The notes under the pieces: model-generated
The model's input: the letters and a program-made list of their open reading frames with translations, nothing else
Database searches by the model: none
Told to the model about the DNA's origin: nothing
Made by a program: the position numbers and the translations under genes
Source: Eggerthellaceae bacterium
Lineage (GTDB): Bacteria > Actinomycetota > Coriobacteriia > Coriobacteriales > Eggerthellaceae
Direction of reading: 5' to 3'
NCBI GenBank assembly: GCA_009782605.1
Contig: WRIR01000006.1
Location: forward strand, 58,384 to 122,383
DNA: 64,000 nucleotides
In this document: piece after piece, positions 1-9,185 of the stretch
Layout: each line of letters begins with the position of its first letter
How positions within the stretch are numbered: the stretch's first letter is position 1

Positions 1-1
1 A

Positions 2-817
2 ATCATGGCCGGCGTCGTTGCCGCGGGGGTTGTCTTTGCGCTCTTCGCGTCGTTGTTCACCGACTACCGCGAAGCCCGTATGAGCTTCCTGAACCCGTGG
101 GACGACGGCGCGGGGGGGCTGGGGAGCGGCTGGCAGCTGAGAAACAGCTTCTATGCCTTTGCAGAGGGCGGCCTGTTCGGGGTCGGCCCTGGCAATTCGC
201 GGGAGAAGTTCTTCTACCTCCCCTTTGCAGACACCGACTTCATCTTTGCTATCATCGGGGAAGAGCTCGGCATGCTCGGTGCCTTGCTCGTCATCGGCCT
301 GTTCCTGGCCTTCCTCTGGGCTGGCCTGCGCATTGCGCGCAGCGCTCCCGACAACTTGGGGACGATCATTGCGGGGGGATTTACCATCATCATCGTGTTC
401 CAGGCCTTCTTAAACATCGCCTGCGTGGTCGGTCTCCTTCCGACGACCGGCAAGCCCCTGCCTTTTATCTCGCGTGGAGGGTCGTCCATCGTGGCCATCC
501 TCTGCATGCTCGGCATCATATTGTCGGTCTCCCGAGCGTCCGGCGACCCAGACATCTATGAGAAGAGGCGGGCGGGCCTGCGGGTCATCCGCGTGCAGGA
601 CACGCCGGAGGAAGGGCCTGCCTCCCGAAAGGACGCGGCATCGACATCCTCGGCGCCCGAGGGGCAGGTTTCGTGGCCCAGGCGGGAGAGGAAGGCTGCA
701 TCGGCAGGCGGCCCGGCATGGACCCAAGAGCCCGCCCCGGCCAGCCCGCCGTCCCCGTCCCACCGTCCCCGGAGGCCCGAGCCCTTCAACCCCTGGGAAC
801 CCCGGAAGGGGGCCTAG
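2..817 (+). CDS. ftsW: FtsW, SEDS-family septal peptidoglycan polymerase (5' end cut by window)
   Basis: This is the C-terminal part of a polytopic SEDS membrane protein that polymerises lipid II glycan strands at the division septum. The frame is open from the window edge, so the N-terminal half is missing. Several hydrophobic segments are visible, and the family signature LPFISRGGSS lies near residue 155 of the visible part. The last 80 or so residues form a cytoplasmic Pro/Arg/Ser-rich tail, typical of actinobacterial FtsW. Its position directly ahead of murG (2 bases between stop and start) favours FtsW over RodA. Confidence 0.9.
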   Translation: MMAGVVAAGVVFALFASLFTDYREARMSFLNPWDDGAGGLGSGWQLRNSFYAFAEGGLFGVGPGNSREKFFYLPFADTDFIFAIIGEELGMLGALLVIGLFLAFLWAGLRIARSAPDNLGTIIAGGFTIIIVFQAFLNIACVVGLLPTTGKPLPFISRGGSSIVAILCMLGIILSVSRASGDPDIYEKRRAGLRVIRVQDTPEEGPASRKDAASTSSAPEGQVSWPRRERKAASAGGPAWTQEPAPASPPSPSHRPRRPEPFNPWEPRKGA

Positions 818-819
818 CC

Positions 820-1914
820 ATGCTTGCCGTGCTCGCAGGCGGAGGGACCGCCGGACATATCAACCCGGCGCTGGCCTTGGCCGAGGCGCTGGGCGAACGG
901 GGGCATGAGGTGCTCTTTGCGGGCACACCCCAGGGAATCGAAGGCGGCCTGGTGCAAGACGCAGGCATCAGCTTCACCGCCTTCGAGGCAAGCGGCTTCA
1001 ACCGCAACCATCCGACGACCATCGTGTCGGCGCTGTGGAAGATGGCCAAGTCCACCCGCGCCGCCAGGAAGTGGCTGGGCGAGGTCGGCCCCGACGTGGT
1101 CGTCTGCTTCGGCGGGTACGTCACGGTCGCGCTGGGCCGCGCTGCGGCGGGCCTCGGCATCCCCGTGGTGATCCACGAGCAGAACTCGGTCATGGGCCTG
1201 GCAAACCGGTACTTGGCAAGGCGGGCGACGAAGGTCGCAGTAACCTACGAGTGCAGCGCCGAAACCCTGCGTGGCACCGACAGGCTCGTGCTCACGGGCA
1301 ACCCGGTGCGCAGGGCGGTTATCGAGGCCTCGCGCGAAGAGGGGCGTGCCCTGCTGGGCGTACCCGAAGGCGCGCTTGTGCTGCTTGTCTTCGGGGGCAG
1401 CCTCGGCGCCCACCACATCAACGACGCGCTCCTCGCGCTTAAAGACCGCCTCTTTGCCTGTGCAGACCTCCATATCGTCCATATCGCCGGGCATAAGGAC
1501 TACGAGGCGGTCGCCTCTGCGATAGAGCTGTGCGGGGAAGAGTGCAGCCGCTGGCAGGTCTTCGCCTACCAAAGCCGCATGGGGGAGGTGCTGGCGGCCT
1601 CGGACATGGTCGTCGCCCGTGCTGGCGCAACCTCGCTTGCAGAAATCTCGGCACGCCACACCCCGGCCCTGCTTGTGCCATTTCCCTTCGCGACGGGAGA
1701 CCATCAGACGAAGAACGCCTCCGTCCTGGTACAGAGCGGCGCCGCGCTCATGGTCGCCGACGACAAACTCGACACCCCGCAGTTTGCCGACGCGCTTTTC
1801 ACCATGATAGAGGATCCTGCGGTGAGAGAACGGATGAAGAGCGCCCAAGAGGGCCTGGGGACTGCCGCCGCCGCGTCTAGATTGGCAGATGTTGTGGTCG
1901 CTGCGGCACAATAG
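820..1914 (+). CDS. murG: MurG, UDP-GlcNAc:lipid I N-acetylglucosaminyltransferase
   Basis: MurG converts lipid I to lipid II on the inner face of the membrane. The product is 364 aa, normal for the family. The start at 820 is chosen because the glycine-rich loop GGGTAGHINPA begins at residue 7, as in other MurG proteins; the longer open frame upstream is the shadow of ftsW. Other family motifs are HEQNSVMGLANR around residue 122 and GGSLGAHHIND around residue 192, part of the donor-binding C-terminal Rossmann domain. It is followed by murC after about 70 bases and is probably co-transcribed with ftsW. Confidence 0.95.
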   Translation: MLAVLAGGGTAGHINPALALAEALGERGHEVLFAGTPQGIEGGLVQDAGISFTAFEASGFNRNHPTTIVSALWKMAKSTRAARKWLGEVGPDVVVCFGGYVTVALGRAAAGLGIPVVIHEQNSVMGLANRYLARRATKVAVTYECSAETLRGTDRLVLTGNPVRRAVIEASREEGRALLGVPEGALVLLVFGGSLGAHHINDALLALKDRLFACADLHIVHIAGHKDYEAVASAIELCGEECSRWQVFAYQSRMGEVLAASDMVVARAGATSLAEISARHTPALLVPFPFATGDHQTKNASVLVQSGAALMVADDKLDTPQFADALFTMIEDPAVRERMKSAQEGLGTAAAASRLADVVVAAAQ

Positions 1915-1984
1915 CACGGCAATGGGTACAATATCTTCGTGGATAAAGACCGATAAAGGGGCCGAGGGCTCCGTGGAGGTAGCG

Positions 1985-3403
1985 ATGTCAGCAGTCAAGT
2001 CCGTATATTTTATCGGCATCGGCGGTGTCGGTATGAGCGGGATTGCCCGTGTCGCCCACGATCAGGGTATGCGGGTAAGCGGCTCCGACCTGAAGGAGAG
2101 CCGCTATACCCGGCAGCTGCGTGAGATCGGCATTGAGACCCATATCGGACACGATGCGGGCAACCTGCCCGAAGACGACCCCGATGTCGTGGTTGTGTCC
2201 ACGGCGATACTTGAGAACAACCCCGAGCTTATTGCGGCGCGTGAGCGCGGCCTTACCATCTGGCATCGGGCGAAGATGCTCGCAGCGCTTGGCTATAACA
2301 AGCAGACCCTTGCGGTGGCGGGCACGCATGGCAAGACGACGACCTCGTCCATTTTGGCATCGACCCTTGAGGACATGGGATACGACCCCACCTTCCTCAT
2401 CGGCGGCATCGTCGAGGCCTTCTCGACGAACGCCCATTCGGGAAACGGTGCCTACTATGTCGTCGAGGCCGACGAGAGTGACAAGTCCTTCATGCATCTC
2501 GACCCGCAGGCCATACTCGTCACAAACATCGAGGCGGACCACCTCGACCATTATGACGACCTCAGTGAGATACACGCGAAGTTCCGGGAGTTTATCGCGT
2601 CGGTGCCCGGCGACGGGGTCTGTGTGCTGTGCGGCGAGGATCCGGTGCTCGGCGGCATTGCCCGCGATACCGACGTGCGGACATACACCTACGGCTTTAG
2701 CGACGAACACGACATCCGGGTGAGCGCCTGGGAGCCCTGTGGGATGGGGAGCGACTTCACCTGCCGCCTTCCCGACGGGTGCGAGGTGCACGGCCGTATC
2801 AAGCAGAACCCCGGTCGCCACAACGTCTTGAACGCTGCGGGGGTCTTGGGGCTTATCTGGGCCCTCGGCCTCCCGGTTGACGATGCGGCACAATCCTTGG
2901 GGGCCTTCTCCGGCGTGAAACGCCGCTTCGACCTGGTGGGCGAGGTAGACGGCATCACGGTAGTCGACGACTATGCCCACCATCCCACCGAGATAGCCGC
3001 GACCATCAACGCCGCCAAACAGCTCGGCTTTGCGCGGGTGCACGTCCTGTTCCAGCCCCACCGCTATTCGCGCGCCTCCCTGTTCACCGAGACCTTGAGA
3101 GACGAGTTCGCCTGTGCCTTTGACGCAGCCGATTCCGTGACCTTCATGGACGTGTACCCTGCGGGCGAGACCCCCGTTCCCGGCATCTCGGGGAAGACCT
3201 TCATGAGCGTCGTCCTCGACCATCCCGAGCACCCAGAGGCTGCCTACGTCCCGCGCCGCGTCGAGGTCGTCCCCGCCCTCGTGGCACGACTGCGTTCGGG
3301 CGACCTGCTCATCACGATGGGCGCCGGCGACGTAACCTCTATCGGACCGCAACTGGTTGGAATGCTGGCAGGCAAGGCCTGCCCGCATCTGGACGAGGCC
3401 TGA
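1985..3403 (+). CDS. murC: MurC, UDP-N-acetylmuramate--L-alanine ligase
   Basis: MurC adds L-Ala to UDP-MurNAc using ATP, the first step of stem peptide assembly. The 472 aa product has the N-terminal Rossmann domain (FIGIGGVGMSG near residue 9), the ATP-binding loop GTHGKTTTS near residue 113, the IEADHLDHYD segment and the DDYAHHPTEI motif near residue 325. The ATG at 1985 is preceded by a GGAGG-type ribosome site; the upstream in-frame start at 1889 would overlap murG and adds 32 residues outside the family fold. It lies between murG and murB in the dcw order. Confidence 0.95.
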   Translation: MSAVKSVYFIGIGGVGMSGIARVAHDQGMRVSGSDLKESRYTRQLREIGIETHIGHDAGNLPEDDPDVVVVSTAILENNPELIAARERGLTIWHRAKMLAALGYNKQTLAVAGTHGKTTTSSILASTLEDMGYDPTFLIGGIVEAFSTNAHSGNGAYYVVEADESDKSFMHLDPQAILVTNIEADHLDHYDDLSEIHAKFREFIASVPGDGVCVLCGEDPVLGGIARDTDVRTYTYGFSDEHDIRVSAWEPCGMGSDFTCRLPDGCEVHGRIKQNPGRHNVLNAAGVLGLIWALGLPVDDAAQSLGAFSGVKRRFDLVGEVDGITVVDDYAHHPTEIAATINAAKQLGFARVHVLFQPHRYSRASLFTETLRDEFACAFDAADSVTFMDVYPAGETPVPGISGKTFMSVVLDHPEHPEAAYVPRRVEVVPALVARLRSGDLLITMGAGDVTSIGPQLVGMLAGKACPHLDEA

Positions 3404-3444
3404 GCGGGAAGGCGTTGTGGCGTGAAGGCCCGGAAGGAAAGACG

Positions 3445-4374
3445 ATGATGGTCGCCCGGCATACGACGGCGCTTGAGGCCTTGCTGGTTGAGGATGCCTT
3501 TGAGGGGGAGGTTTTTTGCAATGAGCCGATGGCACGCCATACGGCCTACCGGATCGGGGGCCCCGTCCGCCTCTTCGTTCAGGTCTCGACTTTTGCCGCC
3601 CTCTCGCAGCTGGTGAAGCGCTGCAACGAGGATGCAGTCCCCTGGGTCGTCGTGGGGAAGGGAACCAACCTGCTTGTTTCCGACGAGGGTTTCGAGGGGG
3701 TCGTCATCGTGCTCGGCCACGGTTTTCGAACCTGCCGCTTTGAAGAGGAGCGCTCCTGCTTTGTCGTCGGTGCCGGTATCGCGCTTGCCGCGGTGGTGCA
3801 GGAGGCCTTCAAGCGGGCTTTGGCGGGGCTTGAGTTCGCGGTCGGCACGCCCGGAACCGTGGGCGGTGCCATACGGATGAATGCGGGCAGCGACAGGGAA
3901 TGGATCGGCTCGCAGATTCGCACAGTCACGACCTTCTCCGCCTCTTCGGGATTGAAGCGCTACCAGGGAAGCGATATCACGTGGTCGTACCGGGCATGCT
4001 CCATCCCACACGACGAGGTAGTGCTGGAATGCGAAATAGCTGTGGAGAAAGTATCCGCAGACTACATTCGTGGAAAAATGGAAGGACTCCTGGAACAGCG
4101 GAAGAAGAGCCAGCCTTATGGCGACCCTTCCTGTGGGAGCGTGTTCAAGAACCCCGCAGGCTCGTCTGCCGGGGCGCTCATCGAAGGGGCCGGGATGAAG
4201 GGGCAGCGAATCGGCGGGGCCGTGGTCTCCTCCCTTCATGCGAATTTTATCGTGAACGACGAGGGCGCACACGCTGTGGATGTGAAGAACCTGATCGTAT
4301 TGGTCCAAGCGAAGGTAAAAGAGGCCTATGGCATCGAATTACAACCGGAACTCACCTTCCTCGGGTTCGCGTAA
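3445..4374 (+). CDS. murB: MurB, UDP-N-acetylenolpyruvoylglucosamine reductase
   Basis: MurB is the FAD enzyme that reduces UDP-GlcNAc-enolpyruvate to UDP-MurNAc with NADPH. The 309 aa product shows the FAD-binding segment (TAYRIGGP, then VGKGTNLLVSDEGF), the middle motif GTPGTVGGAIRMNAG and the C-terminal CGSVFKNPAG, whose serine is the proton donor in the family. The start at 3445 follows an AAGGAAAG site; an ATG one codon later is equally possible. Its 3' end overlaps ftsQ by 47 bases, implying translational coupling. Confidence 0.93.
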   Translation: MMVARHTTALEALLVEDAFEGEVFCNEPMARHTAYRIGGPVRLFVQVSTFAALSQLVKRCNEDAVPWVVVGKGTNLLVSDEGFEGVVIVLGHGFRTCRFEEERSCFVVGAGIALAAVVQEAFKRALAGLEFAVGTPGTVGGAIRMNAGSDREWIGSQIRTVTTFSASSGLKRYQGSDITWSYRACSIPHDEVVLECEIAVEKVSADYIRGKMEGLLEQRKKSQPYGDPSCGSVFKNPAGSSAGALIEGAGMKGQRIGGAVVSSLHANFIVNDEGAHAVDVKNLIVLVQAKVKEAYGIELQPELTFLGFA

Positions 4375-5326
4375 GAAACCGCAGGTACGTTCCCGCACCA
4401 CCCTCTCGGGCGGGCGGGCCTCCCGGCGGCAGGACTACGCCCCTTCGGTATACTCCCAGCGGGACTTCGGCAAAAAACCCGCACCAACGCTGCGCTCGAC
4501 CTCCATTGGCGACATCTACCAGGAGACGAGGACGCGGCGCGTAGAGAAGACCTACCGCAGCTATGTGACGAGGATATTCACCATAGCCGCCCTTGTCGGG
4601 GCCGTGTTGGTAGTGGGCGTCCTTGCCTACAACTCGCCGCTGTTCACCATAACTCAGGTACGGGTGGAAGGTGTCGAGCACCTGACAGCTGAGGCGATGA
4701 CCGAGCTCGCGGCCGTGCCTGCCAACACGACCCTGCTGCGTGTTGACGAGACGGGCATCAGGCGCAGGCTCATGGAAGAACCCTGGGTCAAGGAAGTGAA
4801 GGTCCGTCGCGTGTTCCCCGACACGCTTGAGCTTGCCATCTCCGAGCGGAGCATTGCGGCAGTGGTCGAGGTTCCTATCGACAACGCCCAGAGGATGGAG
4901 AATTGGGCTATCGCGTCGGACGGTATGTGGCTCATGCCCATCCCGGCCCAGGACTCCGAAGAGGCCGCCTCGATAAGCCCGCAGGTGTTCGAGGACGCCG
5001 CCCGGGTCTTGAAGATCACCGGAGTGCCCTACGGGGTTGTGCCCCTGGTCGGGATACGGTGCACGGACGAGAACGTGAACAACGCGCTTGCCATCGTCGA
5101 CGGCTTCACCACCCAGCTTGCCGACCAGGTGAAGACGGTCTCGGCAACCGGGAACGAGACGACGACGCTCATCTTGGACAACGGGGTGGAGATAGCCTTC
5201 GGCCTTGCGCGGGACATCCGCACCAAAGAGCGCATCTGCTTGGAGCTTATGGAGAAGTACGAGGGCCTCATCACCTACATCAACGTGCGCACCGCTGAGA
5301 GCCCGACCTGGCGTTTAGCTGAATAA
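4328..5326 (+). CDS. ftsQ: FtsQ/DivIB, POTRA-domain division protein
   Basis: FtsQ is a bitopic divisome scaffold linking early and late division proteins. The 332 aa product has a basic, Ser/Arg/Pro-rich cytoplasmic tail of about 75 residues, one membrane helix at about 82-103, and an external POTRA domain starting near ITQVRVEGVEHLTAEAM (about 109-180) with the characteristic PWVKEVKVRRVFPDTLELAISER strand region, followed by the beta domain. The start lies inside the end of murB. ftsA and ddl are absent between ftsQ and ftsZ, which is normal for actinobacteria. Confidence 0.92.
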   Translation: MASNYNRNSPSSGSRKKPQVRSRTTLSGGRASRRQDYAPSVYSQRDFGKKPAPTLRSTSIGDIYQETRTRRVEKTYRSYVTRIFTIAALVGAVLVVGVLAYNSPLFTITQVRVEGVEHLTAEAMTELAAVPANTTLLRVDETGIRRRLMEEPWVKEVKVRRVFPDTLELAISERSIAAVVEVPIDNAQRMENWAIASDGMWLMPIPAQDSEEAASISPQVFEDAARVLKITGVPYGVVPLVGIRCTDENVNNALAIVDGFTTQLADQVKTVSATGNETTTLILDNGVEIAFGLARDIRTKERICLELMEKYEGLITYINVRTAESPTWRLAE

Positions 5327-5447
5327 AATGCCATTTGACCAGCATAAACAACGATTTTCCCCCTATTTTGCCGAAGGCTTTCAAAAAAAGCCTCGTGGCC
5401 TGTGGGTGCGAAGTCTTAAAAGTATCTGTGTTTCGCCAAGACTTGGT

Positions 5448-5475
5448 TTGCAAATAGGAGTGCTTCGTGTACAAT
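5448..5475 (+). promoter_or_regulatory. Putative sigma70-type promoter for ftsZ
   Basis: The -35 box TTGCAA (5448-5453) and the -10 box TACAAT (5470-5475) are separated by 16 bases, in the AT-richer gap between ftsQ and ftsZ. A small dyad (AGGCTTT/AAAGCCT, 5375-5393) lies upstream and could be a weak hairpin after ftsQ, without a T-run. Predicted from sequence only. Confidence 0.5.
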
Positions 5476-5543
5476 ATGTGGGTGCATGAACACACGAAAT
5501 ACAAAACGTAGCATTACTAAACGCAGCATGTGTGGAGGAAACA

Positions 5544-6653
5544 ATGCCAAACAACATAGCTTCTGAGCAGTTGGCAGTCATCAAGGTAGTAGGCGTTGGT
5601 GGCGGTGGCACGAATGCAATCAACCGTATGGTGGAAGCCGGCATCCAAGGCGTTGAGTTTGTTGCGATCAACACCGATCGCCAGGCTTTGCTCACCTCAG
5701 ATGCCGATCACACAATCCATATCGGCGAAGAGCTGACACGCGGCCTGGGTGCCGGGGCGAACCCCGAAGTGGGCGCACAGGCAGCCGAAGAGAGCCGTTC
5801 GGCTATTCGCGAAGCACTTGCGGGTGCCGATATGGTGTTCGTTACCGCAGGGGAAGGGGGCGGAACCGGGACCGGCGCGGCGCCCATCGTCGCAGAGATC
5901 GCGCGCGAGGAAATCATAGCGCTTACCGTCGGTATCGTGACGAGGCCCTTCAGCTTTGAGGGCCGTCTGCGCCGCAACCAGGCGGAGCAGGGCATCGAGC
6001 TGCTGAAGCAGAAAGTGGACACCCTGATCGTTATCCCGAACGACCGGCTCCTCGAGATAGTCGAGCGCAAGACCAGCATGCTCGATGCCTTCCGTATCGC
6101 GGATGATACCCTGCGCCAGGGCATCCAGGGCGTCACCGACCTCATCACCATCCCCGGCCTCATCAACCTCGACTTTGCCGACATCCGCACCGTCATGAAG
6201 GACGCAGGGACGGCCATGATGGGAATCGGCCGGTCGACAGGCGAGAACCGTGCCCTCGACGCGGCACAGCAGGCGACGAACTCCAAGCTGCTTGAGACCT
6301 CCATCGCGGGTGCCTCGCGGGTGCTCTTCTCGATTGCCGGCTCCTCCGACCTGACGCTTGCCGAGGTCGACGAGGCTGCACGGACGGTCGAGTCCTGTGC
6401 CGACGAGCATGCGAACATCATTTATGGCCAGATCATCGACGATGCCCTGGGCGAGGAAGTGCGTATCACCGTTATCGCGACCGGTTTCAAGGTGGGGGCG
6501 GCCCAGTCCAGCCTCGACTTCTCGAAGGATATGTTCGCCCCGACGACACCGGTTCAGGAGCAGATATACGAGATACCGGCCTACACCACGTCCCCGAGCC
6601 AACGCTTTGCCGACGAGGACTACATTCCGGAATTTCTGAAGCGGCCCCGGTAA
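5544..6653 (+). CDS. ftsZ: FtsZ, tubulin-like division GTPase
   Basis: FtsZ polymerises into the Z-ring. The 369 aa product has the N-terminal GVGGGGTNA loop, the tubulin signature GGGTGTG near residue 110, the T7 loop region [11 protein letters not shown] and a short linker ending in the conserved C-terminal peptide IPEFLKRPR, the docking site for SepF and other partners. The start at 5544 is preceded by GGAGGAAA; the GTG at 5532 is less likely. FtsA is not encoded here, so SepF (gene at 8283) is the likely membrane tether. Confidence 0.97.
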   Translation: MPNNIASEQLAVIKVVGVGGGGTNAINRMVEAGIQGVEFVAINTDRQALLTSDADHTIHIGEELTRGLGAGANPEVGAQAAEESRSAIREALAGADMVFVTAGEGGGTGTGAAPIVAEIAREEIIALTVGIVTRPFSFEGRLRRNQAEQGIELLKQKVDTLIVIPNDRLLEIVERKTSMLDAFRIADDTLRQGIQGVTDLITIPGLINLDFADIRTVMKDAGTAMMGIGRSTGENRALDAAQQATNSKLLETSIAGASRVLFSIAGSSDLTLAEVDEAARTVESCADEHANIIYGQIIDDALGEEVRITVIATGFKVGAAQSSLDFSKDMFAPTTPVQEQIYEIPAYTTSPSQRFADEDYIPEFLKRPR

Positions 6654-6663
6654 CGCCCTTACC

Positions 6664-7518
6664 ATGCCAACAATGACGACCCTTGAGCTGCCTTTGCCGA
6701 GCCTGTCCAAGGGTCGTTTTGCGTCTATTGACGCCTTGACCGACGAACCCCTGTTTGAAAACCATGGCATCCGCATCGCTTTCACGGAACGCGGCGGCGG
6801 GGTTGGCGTCGGTGCCTTTGCGTCATTGAACCTCGGCGACCAGGTCGGAGACGACTCCTGCGCCGTAGAGGCCAACCGTGCCCGCCTGATGGCGGCCTTC
6901 GGGGCGTCGGGCCTTCCCTGCGTGGTCCCCCGGCAGGTCCACGGGGACAGAGTCCTCGTCTCGGGGGATGGGGGCGAAGGAGGCTTTGCGGCCCTGTGCG
7001 CCCAGGCACGTCAAGGCGCCGATGCCGTCGTCATCGAAGGATCCCACACTGCGGCACTGCTGTGCTTTGCGGACTGCGTGCCCGTGATCGGCGTCTCGCC
7101 CAGCGGGCGTTTCACCGTCGTCCATGCGGGATGGCGCGGTGTCGCCAACGGCGTCGCGGTGCGGGCCCTGGAGGCCCTTGCGGCCTGCGACCGGGAGGCG
7201 GGCTGGGACTGCGGGCCTCCGGATTACAACATCTATATCGGGCCACACATCCGCTCGGAGTGCTTCGAGACGGCTGCGGAGCCCTACCAGCGCTTCGGCG
7301 AGGACTTCGGAAAGGCCTGTCTCGCCGGTGCGGGCCATGTCGACCTGGCCCAGGCGCTCAAGACGGCCTTTGGCCGCCTCGGCGCCGCATCGAGGCGTAT
7401 CCTCGATGCGGGCGTCTGCACGGCCTGCGACAACGAGCACTATTTCTCATACCGTGCCCAAAACGGCGTCTGCGGGCGTCAGGGCGCCTTTGCGATACGT
7501 CTGGCAGGCGCATCATGA
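6664..7518 (+). CDS. pgeF: PgeF/YfiH-type purine nucleoside phosphorylase-laccase family protein
   Basis: This family (YlmD in Bacillus) has a conserved Cys/His metal site. Members have purine nucleoside phosphorylase/deaminase activity, and E. coli PgeF removes a wrong peptidoglycan precursor edit. The 284 aa product shows PRQVHGDRV, the CFADCVPV motif and HAGWRG, supplying the usual His-Cys-His ligands. It starts 11 bases after ftsZ, and its stop overlaps the yggS start (ATGA), so the two are coupled. This gene order after ftsZ is common in Gram-positive bacteria. Confidence 0.88.
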   Translation: MPTMTTLELPLPSLSKGRFASIDALTDEPLFENHGIRIAFTERGGGVGVGAFASLNLGDQVGDDSCAVEANRARLMAAFGASGLPCVVPRQVHGDRVLVSGDGGEGGFAALCAQARQGADAVVIEGSHTAALLCFADCVPVIGVSPSGRFTVVHAGWRGVANGVAVRALEALAACDREAGWDCGPPDYNIYIGPHIRSECFETAAEPYQRFGEDFGKACLAGAGHVDLAQALKTAFGRLGAASRRILDAGVCTACDNEHYFSYRAQNGVCGRQGAFAIRLAGAS

Positions 7519-8228
7519 CGGGCCTTGCGCAGCGTTACCAGGCGCTTATCGACGAGGTTGCGCAGTGCTGCTGCGCTGCGGGCAGGGACGAGGACAGCCT
7601 CCGTGTCCTTGCGGTTTCCAAGACGGTCGGCGTGGACGCCTTGGCGGAGGCGGTCGCCGCAGGGATAAGCGACTTCGGGGAGAACCGCCCCGACGACCTT
7701 GCCGTGAAACAGGAGGCCTTTCCCGAGAAGGCCTGGCATTTTATCGGCAACATCCAGTCCCGCAGGATTCCGGTGATCGTCGCCTGCGCGGATATGGTCC
7801 ACTCCCTTTACCAGGAACACCACATCGAGGCCTTGGAGCGGGCAGCTGCTGCCTGCGGCAAGGTCCAAAAGGTGTTGTTGGAGGTGAATACCTCGAAAGA
7901 GGCCAACAAGCAGGGTCTTACCCCCGAGAGGGTCGCTGCCCTGCTTGAGCAGTGCGACGGGAGGCCCTCCCTTAAGGTCTGCGGGTTTATGACCATGGCA
8001 CCCCAGGGCGACCCGGCACGTGCCCGCAGCTGCTTTGACGCCCTGGCCGAGACGGCTGACGAGATGCGCCGCCGCTTCGCGCACGTCGGCGTCGGACAGG
8101 ATTTACATGAGCTTTCTATGGGCATGAGCGAAGACTGGCCCTGCGCCGTTGCTGCGGGCGCTACCATTATACGGGTAGGGCGGGTTATCTTCGACGGTGG
8201 CTACGCGCACGAGGCATCGAATGAATAG
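7515..8228 (+). CDS. YggS/YlmE-type PLP homeostasis protein
   Basis: This is a pyridoxal-phosphate-binding alanine-racemase-fold protein that buffers PLP. The 237 aa product has the PLP lysine in AVSKTVG near residue 36, the FGENRPDD and WHFIGNIQSRR segments, EVNTSKEANKQG, and the C-terminal LSMGMSEDWPCAVAAGATIIRVGR motif that binds the phosphate. The ATG at 7515 overlaps the pgeF stop; the longer open frame upstream is the shadow of pgeF. Length is normal for the family. Confidence 0.9.
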   Translation: MTGLAQRYQALIDEVAQCCCAAGRDEDSLRVLAVSKTVGVDALAEAVAAGISDFGENRPDDLAVKQEAFPEKAWHFIGNIQSRRIPVIVACADMVHSLYQEHHIEALERAAAACGKVQKVLLEVNTSKEANKQGLTPERVAALLEQCDGRPSLKVCGFMTMAPQGDPARARSCFDALAETADEMRRRFAHVGVGQDLHELSMGMSEDWPCAVAAGATIIRVGRVIFDGGYAHEASNE

Positions 8229-8282
8229 CTTTTCCAGACCCGGTCGCGGGCCTGTTGAGGAACCATGAGGTAAGGTGGTGAA

Positions 8283-9185
8283 ATGGAACTACCAAAGTTT
8301 GTAAAATCGGGTGGGGGAGGCTTCGAGGGCCTTAAGACCAAGCTCGGTTTTCCCAGCGCGCCGAAGCCAGACGACTATGACGAGGGGTACTACGAGGACC
8401 CCGAAGGCGGCTCGGGCGAGTATGCCGACTACGGCGAGGGCTACGAGGGCGACTACGACGAGCATGCCTCCGCAGACCCCCCGGGCACCCCGGGTGCCCC
8501 TGTGGCAACGGCCGAGGGGACGAGCAGCCCCCGGCTGGTCTCTATCGACGACGTCAGGACCTCCACTCAATACACCGAGCAGGCAAACCGCAGGCCCTAT
8601 TCCGAACGCAGGCCTGCATACTCGCAGGGCTCCGCGTCCTATCCTTCCGCCTCCACTTCGGCGCAGCGCAACGCTCCCTCCCTGGTGCGTTCGTCCGAGC
8701 GGGCACAAGACTACCTGCGCAGCACGGAGACGAGCGACCTTCCCTATCACGTGGTATCGCGGGAAGCGGGCCGCCCGTCCGGGTACAACGCGTTGTTCTC
8801 CCCGACCGCCGCGCCGGGTGGTGCCACGGCAACAGCCACTCCGGCGGCTGTCCCGGCGGTGGCCTTCGACCCCCATGAGGTTTCCGATCACGGTGGGATG
8901 TCCTCGCCCAACCCCCTGCGCGGCGTAAGCGTCTTGAGGCCGGCCTCGTACAGCGAGGTCGAGCGGATCGCGAGGACCGTCCGCGCGGGCGACGCCCTCG
9001 TGCTTTCCCTGCGCAACACCCCCGAGCAGCTGGCAAAGCGCGTCCTCGACTTCTCCTTCGGGGTGTCCAGCGCGCTCGACGCGACCGTTGACTGCATTGC
9101 CGACAAGGTCTTCGTCATCGTCAGGGGCCGTGAGCTGAGCAAGGAAGAATACCTCTCCTTGCGTGCCCAGGGGGTGATCGAATGA
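8283..9185 (+). CDS. sepF: SepF, FtsZ-interacting membrane-tethering division protein
   Basis: SepF assembles with FtsZ and anchors it to the membrane in bacteria lacking FtsA. The 300 aa product is long for the family. It has a short N-terminal stretch, then an acidic Tyr/Gly/Asp low-complexity region (about 30-65), a Ser/Pro/Ala-rich linker to about 205, and a typical C-terminal SepF domain (about 213-300) with VLRPASYSEVERIA and RVLDFSFGVSSALDATV. The extra length lies wholly in the disordered linker. Its last bases overlap the proC start (ATGA). Confidence 0.9.
   Translation: MELPKFVKSGGGGFEGLKTKLGFPSAPKPDDYDEGYYEDPEGGSGEYADYGEGYEGDYDEHASADPPGTPGAPVATAEGTSSPRLVSIDDVRTSTQYTEQANRRPYSERRPAYSQGSASYPSASTSAQRNAPSLVRSSERAQDYLRSTETSDLPYHVVSREAGRPSGYNALFSPTAAPGGATATATPAAVPAVAFDPHEVSDHGGMSSPNPLRGVSVLRPASYSEVERIARTVRAGDALVLSLRNTPEQLAKRVLDFSFGVSSALDATVDCIADKVFVIVRGRELSKEEYLSLRAQGVIE

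Noticed and set aside
814..2019. Long minus-strand frame opposite murG
   Set aside because: It is the antisense shadow of murG in GC-rich DNA. The same applies to the long minus-strand frames opposite murC, ftsZ, secA, accDA and ilvB.
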